Shown: positions 12,736 to 24,992 of the stretch, piece by piece
Position numbering within the stretch: the stretch's first letter is position 1
How the letters are laid out: each line of letters starts with the position of its first letter
DNA from: Pyxicephalus adspersus
Taxonomy: Eukaryota; Chordata; Amphibia; Anura; Pyxicephalidae
DNA: 64,000 bases
Direction: 5' to 3'
Assembly: GCF_032062135.1 (NCBI RefSeq)
Contig: NC_092861.1
Location: 3,063,761 to 3,127,760 of the forward strand
The notes under the pieces: generated by a model
What the model was told of the DNA's origin: nothing
What the model saw: the letters and a program-made list of their open reading frames with translations, nothing else
Database searches by the model: none
Position numbers and translations under genes: made by a program

Positions 12736-12736
12736 T

Positions 12737-13065
12737 CTCTACCTCCCCTCCATTCTTTATAATAGGACGGATATTATACTCCGATCTCTGGTGTTCCATG
12801 TCAACCACCTCCCCTCCGTTCTCTATAATAGAAGATGTATTATACTCCCATCTCTGGTGTTCCATGTCACGTACCTCCCCTCCGTTCCCTGTAATACAAG
12901 GGGTTTTATACTCACATCTCTGGTGTTCTGTGGCACCTACCTCCCCCCTGTTCTGTATAATAGAAGGGGTATAATATACTCCCATCTCTGGTGATCCATG
13001 TCACCTCCCTACCCTCTGTTCTCTATAAAAGAAGGGCTATTATACTTACCTCTCTGGTGCCCCCA
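12737..13065. repeat. 66-bp minisatellite, about five copies
   Basis: Anchors GTGTTCCATG or GTGATCCATG fall at 12791, 12857, 12923 and 12991. Units contain CTACCTCCCCTCCGTTCT, ATAATAGAAG and TATACTCCCATCTCTG. Confidence 0.92.
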
Positions 13066-13616
13066 ATCTCCAAACTCCCTTCCATTACTTGTAGGAGAAG
13101 AAGTAAGGCTCGTGTTTTTTCCTCTCTTTCATTCCAGTGCTGCTGTCTTAATGCATGTCCATGGCATTTGTCCCCATTTGTAGTGTTGGATTCCACCATG
13201 TGCCATGATCTTGATGATCTTCCATCAACCCAAACATCACTACAGAACACAGCAACCTCATACGGGTCTGTAGAAGAAACCATGATGTGTGGTTGCTTTT
13301 GATGAAATGACAAAGACATTGACAAAGGCTTCTGGGGATGAAACATACGAAAGGTAGGAGACGTGGGCTACCAGAGAGGTGAGTTTGATACAAGGGGCTG
13401 CCATTTTCTTTTCCTAAAGTTAGAGTTAAAGCATATCTCAGAACTCAACCCATTCCCAATCATAACTTGTTCCACCTGAATGCTCATGGTGGTGCCCCTC
13501 TCTTCCTTGATTTATTTTGGAAGAACAGTGCCATGATGAAACCCTTTCATGGAGGGGGGTCCATGCTCTCTTCATTCACTGTATGTCCTCACTCTTTAGG
13601 GGGACATTGGGCATTA

Positions 13617-13762
13617 TTCAACATAGTTACCTAATAACATAGTCAGGTTGAAAAAAAGAAATAAAGCCTTCAAGTTCAACAGAGGAAAAACATATCCCAG
13701 ATATAAACCCTATATACATAAATGAGGAAGGCAAAAAAGGAAGACTGAGGACTTCTTGTAGC
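13617..13762. repeat. dispersed repeat, ACATAGTTACATAG type
   Basis: Contains CAACATAGTTACCTAATAAC, GGTTGAAAAAAAG, TTCAAGTTCAACAGAGG and ATCCCAGATATAAACCC. The same family occurs at 55535-55830 and probably 61021-61140. This motif set is common in amphibian interspersed repeats; the clade is not assigned. Confidence 0.65.
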
Positions 13763-14094
13763 AACGAGGACTGAAGGAAACAACTAACTTTGCTTGTTTT
13801 ACTTTAAAACCTTCAAGAGGGACCAAGTCTGAACTTTCAATTTCCCTTATATTTACCAAAAAGGGAGGGCTTGTGTCAATCAAAGTACCATTTGTTCTCC
13901 AGTTGCCAAAGCCTTATTTTCTAAACTATTCAGATCTGATGACAATTAAACCAAAATTTCCAATATGTCTAATCCAACGATTGGTTTCGTTATCATCCTC
14001 TGATGTTTCGTTATAGAGAATATACTCGTAGATGTATGGGAACCATCACATAAGTCTAATGTTTTCATGGACAGACCCACATACAATCTCCGTA

Positions 14095-14345
14095 CTTATC
14101 AGGTGTATTATGCTCCTGTCGAATTTCAGGATGACATCATTTGTTATTCATTATTCATAATTATTCTCTTTTGGTAATCTGCAGATTACACTTGTTTTGC
14201 TTCCCCACCTGGCCCAAGACCTGTTGGAAAATTATTTTTCTATTGCGATAATTGTTATAATTATGGTTGATTGAACATGGTCTGATATTATTTCAGGCTA
14301 TTTGGTTGACTCATTTTGTTTTGAACTGGTTTAGTGGATAGCTGC
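14095..14345. promoter_or_regulatory. candidate conserved non-coding element with TAATC palindrome
   Basis: Contains GGATGACATCATTTG (CRE/AP-1-like), TTATTCATAATTATTC and the perfect 16-bp palindrome GTAATCTGCAGATTAC (14174-14189), which is two inverted TAATC homeodomain half-sites. It is free of repeats. The regulatory role is inferred only from motif content. Confidence 0.35.
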
Positions 14346-15980
14346 TGCTACAGTATGAATCTGAACATGTTTCACACCCTCCAATTACATTTTCTCTGGA
14401 TAAGCAACAGCTAGATGAGTTTGGATTGATTGGCAGAAAGTCCAGTGGTCCACCAAACTTGGTCAAGTATAGCAAGTTATATATTAGTTAAACATTACGG
14501 GTCCATCACTTCCATGGTAGTAATGGTAAAATGCATTTGTGCGTCTTGCCAACCCTGAACATAAGTAATATTAAAAGAAACATTGGGAGAAACAGAGGTC
14601 ATGCAAATAAAGTATATTTACTGAAGATAGTCTCAGTCAGTAACAGTAACAAATTTACAACAATACAGAAAAATGAGGCCATGTAATGGCATTAGACAGC
14701 TTAAAGCTTGACCAACAAATAGCTCAAAGAGCATTCTTTGCTCATCAAATCCATAATTACAATACAATACAAACCTTATTTGCTCTTTTCTCACAATTGT
14801 TCCTTTAATATGAATTATGAATATATAGTTGTAGAGGTAGAAGGAGGCCATGGTAGACTATCAACTTGATCCTCCTGCAGGATGGCCATGTTATAGATGG
14901 AGATGGCTTGGAGTCAATGGCTGTCCCCATTTCACCAAGCCAATCATCAAGCACTAGCACTTTTTGGAAAGGGGAGTGAGTGACATCCTAACCCATACCC
15001 ATATGTACCAGTTGGTTGGTCCCAACAGATGAGCATAGTGGTGCACGAGGTAAGGAAAGATGACTATGTACCGGTGGCAAGGTGGACAATAAACCAATGT
15101 TGTCCTGATGATCTTCTTGAGCACAGGATTATTTTAAAGGGTAATTTCAGTTTCTCAATAATGCAAATGCAATTGTGAACTTCTAAATCCTGGGTAATGA
15201 GCCACCTAACTTTACGCTATGCACTTTAACTGAATAAAGTGCTCTTCTGGAAATGTTGAGGGCCACATTTGAGGTTTAAGACATATTCTGTGGTCCAAGG
15301 GATGACACTGAGAGAGGATTTCTGCATGAAACAGATATTTACCCACCAGTCAAGCGATCTGTTCTACCATTGGCTCCTAATTAAGCTCCACCATTGTCAC
15401 CCTGTGACATGGGCTACACATGGTATGTGGAGGCTACAACTAGACTTTTTAAAACACATTACACAAACATGATCCACTGTTGTCACCTTTGTAATGCCAT
15501 ACGGCCATTTCTGAGATGTATGTAGACAGGAAAGGGGTACAGGAGGTCTCCCTCTTAGACAGTTGTTACCAGAACATGTCCTGATGGAAGGTTTCCGGTC
15601 ATGTTTGTCTTGGTGATGGTGGTCCTGAAGACCTTACAGTGATATCTTAAGAAGTATCACAATGATGACCTCCCAAGTGTTGGGTGTTCAGTGCATGGTG
15701 GGCTGAAACAATCCAAGGAAGCAGTCAAATTGCACTGTGTGGTCCTGTTTCCAGCAACATGTAGGTCCCTTTTCTAGCAAGAGGTCCACTCAAGTTCAGA
15801 TGGAGCCTGGAGGACACCATACACACCATGTTCTCCCCCGGGCATCTTCATGCACGATGGTTCTGGCTACAGAGTGAAGCAAAACCATCACCAGGATGAC
15901 AACTATACAAACACTTTAGCTTGCTCTGACATAATCTGAATAGTGAACAACTAACAATGAAGCTGTGGAAAGTTCTATTG
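14346..15980. other. no gene recognised
   Basis: Complex sequence leading into a satellite array. Some phrases may be highly decayed array units, but no clear period was seen. Confidence 0.4.
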
Positions 15981-15984
15981 TTCA

Positions 15985-17060
15985 CCCGAGGAGCAAAATA
16001 GGAAGTCTTGGCTTAAGTAATCACCTTGAGTATTGGACATCTACCAATGAGGCAAAGGAAAGTTCTAATCTGGACTGGAGGTGGAGAGGAGGGTTTCCGG
16101 AGATTGAAGCCTAAGGTTATCACCGTGCATGGCTTGCCCTTGGAGTGCACTCAGTAGATGGTAGGAGGGGATCAAGGAACTTGGTGCCTAAAGTCATCAC
16201 CATGGATGGTGGAAAGAAGGTTTCCTTAAAGTGATGGAACAGGTGTTCTTGGAGTTTGAGACCTAAGATGATCACCATGGATGGCTTGCCCTTGCAGTGT
16301 TCTCAAGAGATAGAAAAAGGGTTTCTAGCAATTGTGAACCAATGTGATCACCTTAGTTGGCTTGCCCCTAAGATGGCCCACAGCAGCACATGTTATGGCT
16401 GACCTAGAAAGACACTTCCTCCAGCATCTCTGCTCTTACTTCCACCTTATCTGGATCACCCTGGTAGGCTTGGCTTTATAGTGCACTCAGGTAATAGTAA
16501 GAGGGATTCTGGGAGTTTTGTGCCTTGGGTCATCACTGTGGATGGCTATCCCTTAAGATGCACTCAGGAGGTGGACAGGAGGTTTCCCAAGATTGAAGCC
16601 TAAGGTGATCACCGTGGATGGCTTTCCCTTAAGATGCACTCAACAGATGGAAAGGGGGTTTCCCGAGATTGAAACCTAAGGTGATCACCATGGATAGCTT
16701 TTCCTTGGAGTGCACTCAGAAGGTGGTAAGAGGGGTTCCAGGAGTTTGATGCCTAAGGTCATCACCATGGATGGCTTGCCCTTAGAATGTACTCAGAAAA
16801 TGGAAACGGGGTTCCCAGAGTGTAAGGCCTAGGGTCATCACTATGCATGGTGGAAATGAGGTGTCCTAAAATTGAAGCCTAAGTGGATCACCCTGGTTGG
16901 CTTGCTCCTAAAGTACCTTCAAGTGATGGAACACAGGGTTTTCGAAACTTGAAGCCTAAGGTGATCACCATGGGTTGGCTTGCCCTTGGAGTGTTTCCAA
17001 GAGATAGAAAAGAGGTTTCTAGCAGTTGAGAACAAATGTGATCACCTTAGTTGGCCTGCC
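15985..17060. repeat. 76-77 bp satellite array, about 14 copies
   Basis: Units carry GTGATCACCATGGATGGCTT, GCCCTTGGAGTGCACTCAG, a GGTTTCC.GAG segment and TTGAAGCCTAAG. Anchors fall at 16605, 16681, 16758 and 16834. Two diverged units (near 16330 and 17040) share AAATGTGATCACCTTAGTTGG and are followed by near-identical flanks (about 16383-16450 and 17083-17150), which indicates a larger duplication. Confidence 0.92.
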
Positions 17061-17404
17061 CTTAAGTTGGCCCATATCAGCGCATGTTATGGCTGACCTA
17101 GATGGACACTTCCTCCAGCATCTCTGCTCTTACTTCCACCTTATCTACATCCACTTCCACAGAGTACTCTTTTCCCACTAAGCCCGCCAAGAATCCAATG
17201 TTTGAAGCTCATGTCCTCCTAAGTTATTTCTTTATACATTATGCTGCCCATGTGTTTTACAGGGGGCAGTCCCTATGTTCTATCAGTAGTGGGGAACTTT
17301 ATGCCTTGTATTGTCACCAAGAAAGGTGAAACCAAAATAGTATTTTTGTCACCAAAACAGGAAGGGACAAGAAATCAAGAGATGGAGACATGAGCCAGAA
17401 ATAA

Positions 17405-18345
17405 TGCTTGGGGCTAATCGTGGTGGGGTTTTGTTGTGTTGATGGTGATTTATGGGGTGTTGTTGCTTTTCAGGTTTACAGGTAGGCATATGTGAGTGGG
17501 GTTAAGGGGTACAGGTGGGTGGGCATTTAAAATCAGGTAATAATTTTTGGGTGTGGTTAAAGGGATACAGGTAATAATTTGAGGGTGGGGTTAAGGGATA
17601 CAGGTAATAATGTGTGAGTGGGGTTTAAGTGTGGTACAGGTTAAAATTTATGGGATAGGGTTGAGAGGGACAAGTGGGAATTTGTGAGTGCGGTTAAGGG
17701 GTAGAGGTAATAATTTTTGCGTGGGGATTGATAATCAGGTAATAACTTGGAGGTGGCGTTACAGGATACAGGTAACAATTTGTGGGTGGGGTTTAAAGGG
17801 TACAAGTTATATTTTGTGGGTGGGGGTTGACAGTCACAGGTAGGCATTTGTGAGTGGAGTTCACGGGTACAGGTGGTAATTTGTTGGTGGGCATTGAGAA
17901 TCAGGTAATATTTTGTGGGTGAGGTTAAGGGATATAGGTGATAATTTGTAGGCGGTGTTAAGGTATACAGGTAAAAATTTGTGGGTGGGTTTAAGAGATA
18001 CAGGTTATTAGTTATGGGTGGGGTATGAGGGGTACAAGTGAGGATTTGCAGAGTAGGTTGTATAAAGGGATGGGATATGATTCTGAGAGGTAGTTGGGGA
18101 TGAAGGGGTACAGATAATAATCGGGGGTGGGGTTTATGGGGTACAGGTAATGATTTGTGTGTGGGGTTTAGGGATACAGGTAGTAATTTGCAGGTGGGGT
18201 TTGAGGGGTACAGGTGAGGATTTGCAGAGTAGGTTGTATAAAGGGATGGGATATGATTCTGATGGTACATGCCTGATGTCATGAGATGGGATATGATGTG
18301 TGAGGTACATTGGGGATGTGAGGGGTATATATTATTAGTTTCAAG
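17405..18345 (+). repeat. 33-bp G/T-rich minisatellite, about 25 copies
   Basis: Units resemble GGTGGGGTTAAGGGATACAG followed by GTAATAATTTGT. One adjacent pair is exactly 33 bp apart. Segments at about 18028-18083 and 18203-18262 are a near-identical internal duplication. The plus strand is rich in G runs. A long minus-strand open frame over it is an artefact of the repeat. Confidence 0.92.
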
Positions 18346-18920
18346 GTGAGGGATATAGTATAAGGGAGCCTAAGGGGGTGTCATGAGGTGTGATATGAAA
18401 TAGCTTTGTTTTTGGTGGGGCAACTAAAATCTTGCTGGGGGGACACTGATTTGTAGTTCTAGTTAGATTGCCCCCAGAATCACCCAAAAGCTAAATCCCA
18501 CCACTCCAACCACCAATTATCACTACCAAGAAAAGTTTTGAGATTTATGGTCACATGACCCAAAAGAAAATACTTATACATTTTATAATACAATTTTTTG
18601 ATTCAACCCTTTGGAATACAATTTTAACATGTTGGGGCTGTGATTGCCCAATCTGCGGGGCTTTGAATTCACAGCTACTTTACTATAGGGGGTGCTTGTA
18701 TCATTGTCAAAGGTGAGATTTCCCAAGTTCAAAGATAAAATCCTTCCTGCCCAGTCTCTAGAACAAGAAGTATAGAGAAATCTCCCCAATGAGGGCAGAT
18801 AATCTGAGAGTCCCATGCCAGAGAGTAAAGGCTTCTGTATCACCACTAGAGGGCACCACAGGCCAGGATAGCCAGAGGTGCCTAGAGGTCATGGCTAACC
18901 AGTGAATAATTTGTAAACCT
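18346..18920. other. no gene recognised
   Basis: Unique-looking sequence between the minisatellite and an L2-type tail. Confidence 0.4.
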
Positions 18921-18988
18921 ATTTAATGTACAGCGCTGCGTAATATGTTGGCTCTATATAAATCCTGTTTAATAATATTTATAATAAA
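18921..18988 (+). mobile_element. L2/SINE-type 3' tail
   Basis: TGTACAGCGCTGCGTAATAT followed by GTTGG.TCTATATAAAT and an A/T tail matches the 3' end found on the V-SINE at 52212 and on the element at 56431-56587. Confidence 0.75.
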
Positions 18989-20214
18989 ACCAGGAAAATA
19001 TCATTTTTTAAAAATTATCTGGAGATTTTGGAGAATGGAACAGTTGAAAATGTTTTTTTTTATTATTGGAGCTTTGCAGATATTTAGATGGAATTATAGA
19101 ATTTTTAACATGGTTCGGTAATGATACCCTCTATGCTACAAACTCCATGTGTCCTCTCTGTAGGTTTCTATTACCATTCAGTTCATGTTTCAGTGTACAT
19201 TTGCTATGTGATGTTCCTTATTTCCAGCAGAGGGAGCCCTTATCATATACCAACATCCACTGATTGACCTTGATGTTACTTATAGCCCTAGTGGCAAAAA
19301 TTGGGCCCCTTTGCACCTAATATTTGCTGGTGGGGCCCCACTGTTATTGTTTCTTTTGTCTGGGTGCTAACTCAAAAATACTTTTTGTACATTTAAATAT
19401 ATTGTTGTACTATATTATTTCCTGTTGTGGGGTTTATTGTTATTATTATTTGATCCCTCTTTTTATCTCTTTTTATATATTTTAAATAATCTCTTATTAT
19501 ATATGGCCATTGGTAATGCGCGGCACCTGAGTCCGTCTATTTAAGAAGATTCACTTCTGTTATGGAGGCTTATTATAAAAAAATAAAAAAAAACACTGCA
19601 TAGTTTGCTTTTTTTTCGAGGGGGGGATAAAAAAAAATAAAGTTATTTATGGTATTTATAATACCCATTGGATTACAACAAAGATTTTTGCTTTATATTT
19701 ATAATTGTAATTTTTTCAGTATTTTATTGCATAATAGGCTTTTTTGTGCAAATACTTTTGGCAATGCCTTGTACAGGTTTTAATATTTTAAACAGGTCAG
19801 ATTATACAATAATAACAGTAAAACATTTTTTATAAAGAACACATCAAATCAGAAAAAATGATTAAAAATTTAATTAAATTATATGTTTATAAAAATATTT
19901 TGTATGATGTCCTTTTATTATAAAAAAAATATATCTCTATATAAGAAAATAATAAAGTAAAGGAATATGAATATAGTCTGCAGAAAAATATATATTTTTA
20001 CAAAACAATATTGTCATAAAAAAAGCCTAATCACCCCCACACCCAAAAAAAGGAAACAATGTTTGTGTTACTCTGTTATCTTCAGTATTGTCTAATAAAC
20101 AAGCCACATGTAGAATAATATTAATAGGAGGACATAGCACTAAGAGGACAGGAGTGGCAAAAAATTAATGTAAATTTTTATTGCATTTTTTGAATTATTA
20201 ATATGAGACACATT

Positions 20215-20290
20215 ATTATTATTTTTATTATAATTAAACTGTTTTTTTTTTTCAGCACCAACATCGTATGCAGTGCTGTACAATAAATGA
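20215..20290 (-). mobile_element. L2/SINE-type 3' tail, inverted
   Basis: The complement carries TTGTACAGCACTGCATACG and GTTGGTGCTG followed by an A/T-rich tail, a diverged member of the tail family. Confidence 0.55.
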
Positions 20291-20593
20291 TAGAATAAAT
20301 CATACAAACACAATTAGAATAAGACATTTTTATTCCATTGATATTATATTTTCCTACACTAACACTTGTTTATCCAGAAAAAAATAATTTTTTTGACTAA
20401 AGATTGCAGCAAATAAAAATTGTCTAAAAAAAAAAAAAAAATTTTACAAAACAATTCTGCAAAAAAAACATAAAAAAACATACAATTGCCAAATGGGGTG
20501 TAAATGTAAAAATAACCCTGGATTATAACAATACATAGGCAGAAATGGTAAAAAAAACTATTTTGTAAAAATAAAAATGTTGCATCTGTTCAA

Positions 20594-20782
20594 ATTATTA
20601 TTATTATTATTATTATTTATATTATTATTATTATTATTATTATTAATAATAATAAACAGTATATAGGACCAACATAATACACAGCGCTGTACATTAAATA
20701 GGGGTTGCAAATGACCGACAGATACAGACAGTGATGCAGGAGGAGGAGAGGACCCTGCCCCGAAGAGCTTACAATCTAGGAG
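20594..20782 (-). mobile_element. L2/SINE 3' region with (TTA)n tail
   Basis: Read on the minus strand it runs CCTAGATTGTAAGCTCTTCG, GGGCAGGGTCC, CACTGTCTGTATCTGTCGGT, ATTTGCAACCCC, TGTACAGCGCTGTGTATTAT and GTTGG, then a (TTA)n-like microsatellite. It matches 56431-56587 on the other strand. Confidence 0.82.
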
Positions 20783-20994
20783 GTGGGGGAAGTATCACAC
20801 AATAGGAGGGGGGAGTGGAGTGGTGGGAAGTAGTGAGGGTTTCAAAAGACAGAAGAAGACGGGTAGGTAAGGTTAAAAAATTGACATCGTTTCGTAAAGA
20901 TGTCAAAGAAAAAAAAAAACAATTTTGTAAAAAACAAAAAACAGTACAATAGTCAAATAAAAAGACCAATAGTGGGAATGTAAAAATGATTGAG

Positions 20995-21065
20995 GAACTT
21001 ATTTGTCGTGCACAGTGCCCTGACCTCAATCCCACTGAACACCATTAGGATCAATTGTGAAAAAT
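20995..21065 (+). mobile_element. Tc1-like transposase fragment
   Basis: Contains TGCCCTGACCTCAATCCCAC and TGAACACCATTAGGAT, the DNA version of a PDLNP..EH..D motif, in a decayed copy. Confidence 0.6.
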
Positions 21066-21232
21066 CCAAAGATTCCAGAAAAAGTAAAAACACAAAAAAA
21101 ACAGTAAACAGTAAACAGTAAAAAAAAAAAAACCAGTAAAATTAAATTGCCAAATAAACAGACTAGTTGTGGAATTGTTGTGGGGTATAAAGGTATGGAA
21201 ATTGATTATCTAACATGCTCATATAGGTGTAA

Positions 21233-21345
21233 GGTGTCCATATGTGAGGTCCAGATAATGGTGTCACCAGTTTGGTGAGGAGGAACTCTGCGCAGAGCCC
21301 TGAACCCAACCCTACTGAACACCTTTGGGATGAATTTGGAGTTTT
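21233..21345 (+). mobile_element. Tc1-like transposase fragment
   Basis: Contains TGGTGTCACCAGTTTGGTGA, GCAGAGCCCTGAACCCAACC and CTACTGAACACCTTTGGGAT, matching the units of the 22.3-24.7 kb array. Confidence 0.65.
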
Positions 21346-21869
21346 GGATGAGCTACTACATATGTAAAAATATAAATGACATCTTTTTGTAAAGATTTCA
21401 AAGAAAATACAAACAATTTTGCAAAAAAGTAAAAAAAAAATTATAGTAAAAACAGCACAAATACCAAATAAACAGACCAGTAGTGTGAATGTAAAGCACA
21501 AATATATTCATATAGTATAAAGGTACGTGGACAGAAACAGAACATAGAAACAGAACACAGAACATAGAACATCAAGCTCATATGGAGTGATGGTCAGGTG
21601 TCAAATTGACATCATTCTTTCCAAAGATTCCAAAGAAATTTTAAAAAATTAGCATAAAAAGAAAAAAAAAATAAAGTAAAAAAAAACAGAATGATTGCCA
21701 AATAGAGCAAATATGGGAAGGTAAACATTGCTCTGGTCCAGCAGGTATATAAAGATACAAAATCATTACAATAAAAAAAAGTAACAATTGACAAAAAAAA
21801 ATGAAAATGTGACAATTTTTTGTAACAAAAAGGAATAAAAGCCCCCTGTGTATTCCCTGCAACAGTGCA

Positions 21870-22320
21870 AAAGCAGGAATATCACGTATCCCATTGTGCC
21901 ATAGGTTCAGATTTTGCCGCAGCTGAAGAATAGAAGTGCCGGTGACCGCTGGGTTTATAGGTCAGACAGAGTTAATTTTTGTAGCTTCCATGTTTGCCTG
22001 CAAGAATGATAAAACATTAAATAAACCAGAACATACAATATACAGAGCGGCGTATTGACTTGTGGACAATTTGTGCCTATAAAACAGAAGACAATGAGAA
22101 GGAGGAATAATGTAATAAAATATTGTTTACTATTGCTTCCATTGTTAGAGGTCAGGGTGTACATGTCAGATCAGGCGCTGTTTGCTTTGTGACCAGGAGG
22201 GGGCGATGTGTGGCCACTCTCGATTCACTGAACACATGAAGAATGAATTTGCTTAGATGAAAATACAGAATAATGTGATATGAAATGTGGTCACAGATCA
22301 GAGTGCTGCATGTACCTCAT
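21870..22320. other. no gene recognised
   Basis: Spacer between the A/T-rich block and the Tc1-derived array; no features seen. Confidence 0.4.
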
Positions 22321-24735
22321 GGGGTCCTTGGTACAGGTCCAAGGGTACTTCTGTGTGATGTAAAAATGGTTTGTGGTTATATTAAACAAAAAAGCTGACC
22401 TTTATGGGGCCAATCGTCAGGTAGGTGTCCAAGCCATGACTTGGTTTGACTTGTCTGGTTTGGAGGAACTTGAGTGTCCCTCACAGAGCCCTGACCTCAA
22501 CCCTATGGAACACCATTGGGATGAATTGGAATGGTTGGCCAGATCTTCTTCTGTACCATCAGTACCTGACCTCACCAATGGGGCGAATTCCCACAGACAC
22601 CCTCCAAAGTCTTGCAGAAAGCCTTCTCAGAAGAGCAAAGAAGGCCATAACTATATGAAGAATTGACATAATAATGCTCATGGTTTGGACTGAGATGCCC
22701 AACAAGCTCACATGGATGTGATAGTCAGCTGTCCAAAGTCAGGTCCATAAAGACATAATGGGACTAGGTTGGTGTGGAGGGACTTGAGTGTCCTACACAG
22801 ACCCCTGACCTCAACCCTACTGAACTTCGTTGAGATGAATTGGAATGGTGAGCCAGATCTTCTTCCCCAACATCAGCACCTGACCTCACGAATGACTGCA
22901 AAGTCCTACAGACACCTTCCAAAATTTTTTAGAATGCCTTGTAAGAAGAGTAGAGGTTGTTATAAAGGCAAATCCATAATAATGGCAATGGTTGGAACAT
23001 CCAACAAGCTCACGTAGGGTTAATGGTCAGGTGTCCAAGCTGGGTCTATAATAGCATGGTTTGACCAGTCTGGTTTGGAGTCCTGGCCTCAACCCCACTG
23101 AACACCTTTGTGATGAATTGGAATGGTGAGCAAGGTCTTCTCCTCCAACATCAGCACCAATGGGCACAACTGCCCACAGACACCCTCCAAAATCTAGAAC
23201 TCTTTTCAGAAGATTGGAGACTGTTGTACATGGAAAGACTGGCAACTTTAGAAAAATGGCCGTTGTTATGAAATGGGAACTCCAAGAAACTCTTATTGGT
23301 GTGATGGTCAGGTGTTCAAGCCTGGTCCATAATAACATGGTCTGACCAGTCTGGTTTGGAGGAACTCGCATGGCCCACACAGAGACCTGACCTCAACCCT
23401 ACTTGAACACATTTGTGATGAATTTGAATGGTGATCCAGGTCTTCTCATCTAACACCCGTACCTGACTTCACTAATGGACTCAAAATCCTATGGACACCT
23501 TCTAAAATCTTATGGGAAGCGTTAACAGAAGCGTAGAGCATGTTTTAGGGGACAACTCCAGAGAAGTGACCATGGTTTGGGAATGGAACATCCAACAAGC
23601 TTATATTGGTGTGATGGTCAGCTGTCCAAAGCCAGGTCCATAAAGACATGGGGTCACCAGTGTGGTGTGGAGGAAATCAGGTTTCCTGCACAGAGCCCTG
23701 ACCTCAACCCTACTGAACACTGTTGGGATAAATTGGAATGGTGAGCCAGGTCTTCTCCTCAAACAACTGTAACTGACTTCACAAATGCAGGCAAATTCCC
23801 ACAGACACCTTCAAAAATCTTGTGGAACGCCTTACGGTCACGTAGGGTTGATGGTCAGCTCTACATAGCCAGGTCCATAAAGATATGGCGGCACCAGTTT
23901 GGTGGGAAGGAACTCGAGTATCCTGCAAAGAGCCCTGAACTCAGCTTTTCTGAACACCTTCAAAATCGCAAGCCAGGTCTTCTCATCCAACATCAGTACC
24001 TGACCTCACCAATGGGGACAAATGCCCATGTTGTGACCAGCTGGATGTGGAGGAAGTCAAGTGTCCTGCACAGAGCCCTGACCTCAACCTTACTGACCAC
24101 CTTTAGGGTGAATTGGAATGGTGAGCTAGGTTTTCTCCTCCAACAACAGTAACTGACTTCACAAATACAGGCAAATTCCCACAGACATCTTCAAAAATCT
24201 TGTAGAACGCCTTCCGCTCACGTAGGGTTGATGGTCAGCTCTACATAGCCAGGTCCATAAAGATATGGCGGCACCAGTTTGGTGGGAAGGAACTTGAGTC
24301 CTGAACTCAGCTTTTCTGAACACCTTCAAAATCGCAAGCCAGGTCTTCTCCTCCAACATCAGTACCTGACCTCACTAATGGGGACAAATGCCCATGTTGT
24401 GACCAGTTGGGTGTGGAGGAAGTCACGTGTCCTGCACAGAGCCCTGACCTCAACCCTACTGAATACTTTTGGGGTGAATTGGAATGGTGTGCCAGAATAT
24501 AGCAACACCAGTTTGGTGGGAAGGAACTTGAGTCCTGAACTCAGCTCTTCTGAAAACCTTCACAATGGTGAGCCAGGTCTTCTCATCCAACATCACCAAT
24601 GGGGACAAATGCCCATGTGGTGACCAGTTGGGTGTGGAGGAACTTGAGTGTCCTGCACCTCAACCCTACTGACCACCTTTGGGATGAATTAGGATGGAGA
24701 GCCAGGTCTTCTCCTCCACCATCAGTCCCTCAAGA
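22320..24735 (+). repeat. tandem array derived from the 3' part of a Tc1-like transposase gene
   Basis: Eleven anchors like GCCCTGACCTCAACCCTACT fall near 22490, 22805, 23083, 23386, 23696, 23933, 24080, 24300, 24445, 24535 and 24655. The first five units are about 300 bp; later ones are shorter. The first copy still reads CPSQSPDLNPMEHHWDELEW, matching the C-terminal catalytic segment of Tc1/mariner transposases (the Glu after NP is the third acidic residue). Units also hold GATGGTCAGGTGTCCAA-type sequence from next to the terminal repeat. All copies are broken by stops or frame changes. Confidence 0.85.
23828..24510. repeat. recent internal duplication in the Tc1-derived array
   Basis: About 23831-23990 and 24218-24375 are nearly identical (ACGTAGGGTTGATGGTCAGC, AAAGATATGGCGGCACCAGT, CTTCAAAATCGCAAGCCAGG), spaced about 387 bp apart. 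This indicates a younger higher-order duplication. Confidence 0.8.
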
Positions 24736-24992
24736 TTCCCTGGTGTGATATTTTCAGAAGAAGGGGTAAAATTGCCCAGTTTGCCTCTGGTTGGTCTATA
24801 TCATGCCCCCCTCCCCCGTCCTGCTCTTCCTTCCACTGAACCTCATACGTCTTCACTCCATGTGACCTGGCGGGTAATCCCCGCGTGTGATCCGCAGTTG
24901 GATGTTTGCATTGCAGCTCTGCATTAGTTTTGTCTTTTTTCCAAGCTTTTCATCTGCCTTGTAAAAGTTTACATTGATCTTAAGGAGCTTTT

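Larger units (their letters stand above)
19560..21870. repeat. A/T-rich block with a diverged repeat of about 230-300 bp
   Basis: At least four copies (near 20875, 21065, 21375 and 21600) share TTGACATC.TT..GTAAAGAT, TCAAAGAAA, long A runs with CAGTA, ATTGCCAAATA.A.AGACCA and TAGTGTGAATGTAAA. Fragments of Tc1 transposase-type sequence are interleaved at about 20995-21065 and 21233-21345. No coding potential. Confidence 0.7.

Noticed and set aside
17641..18282. 213-codon minus-strand open frame rich in Pro, Tyr and His
   Set aside because: It is the complement of the 33-bp minisatellite; its protein is just repeated units.
22373..24623. Open frames with SPDLNP motifs as functional transposase genes
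   Set aside because: All are short, frame-shifted pieces of a transposase 3' end; none holds the N-terminal DNA-binding domain or the first two catalytic Asp residues.
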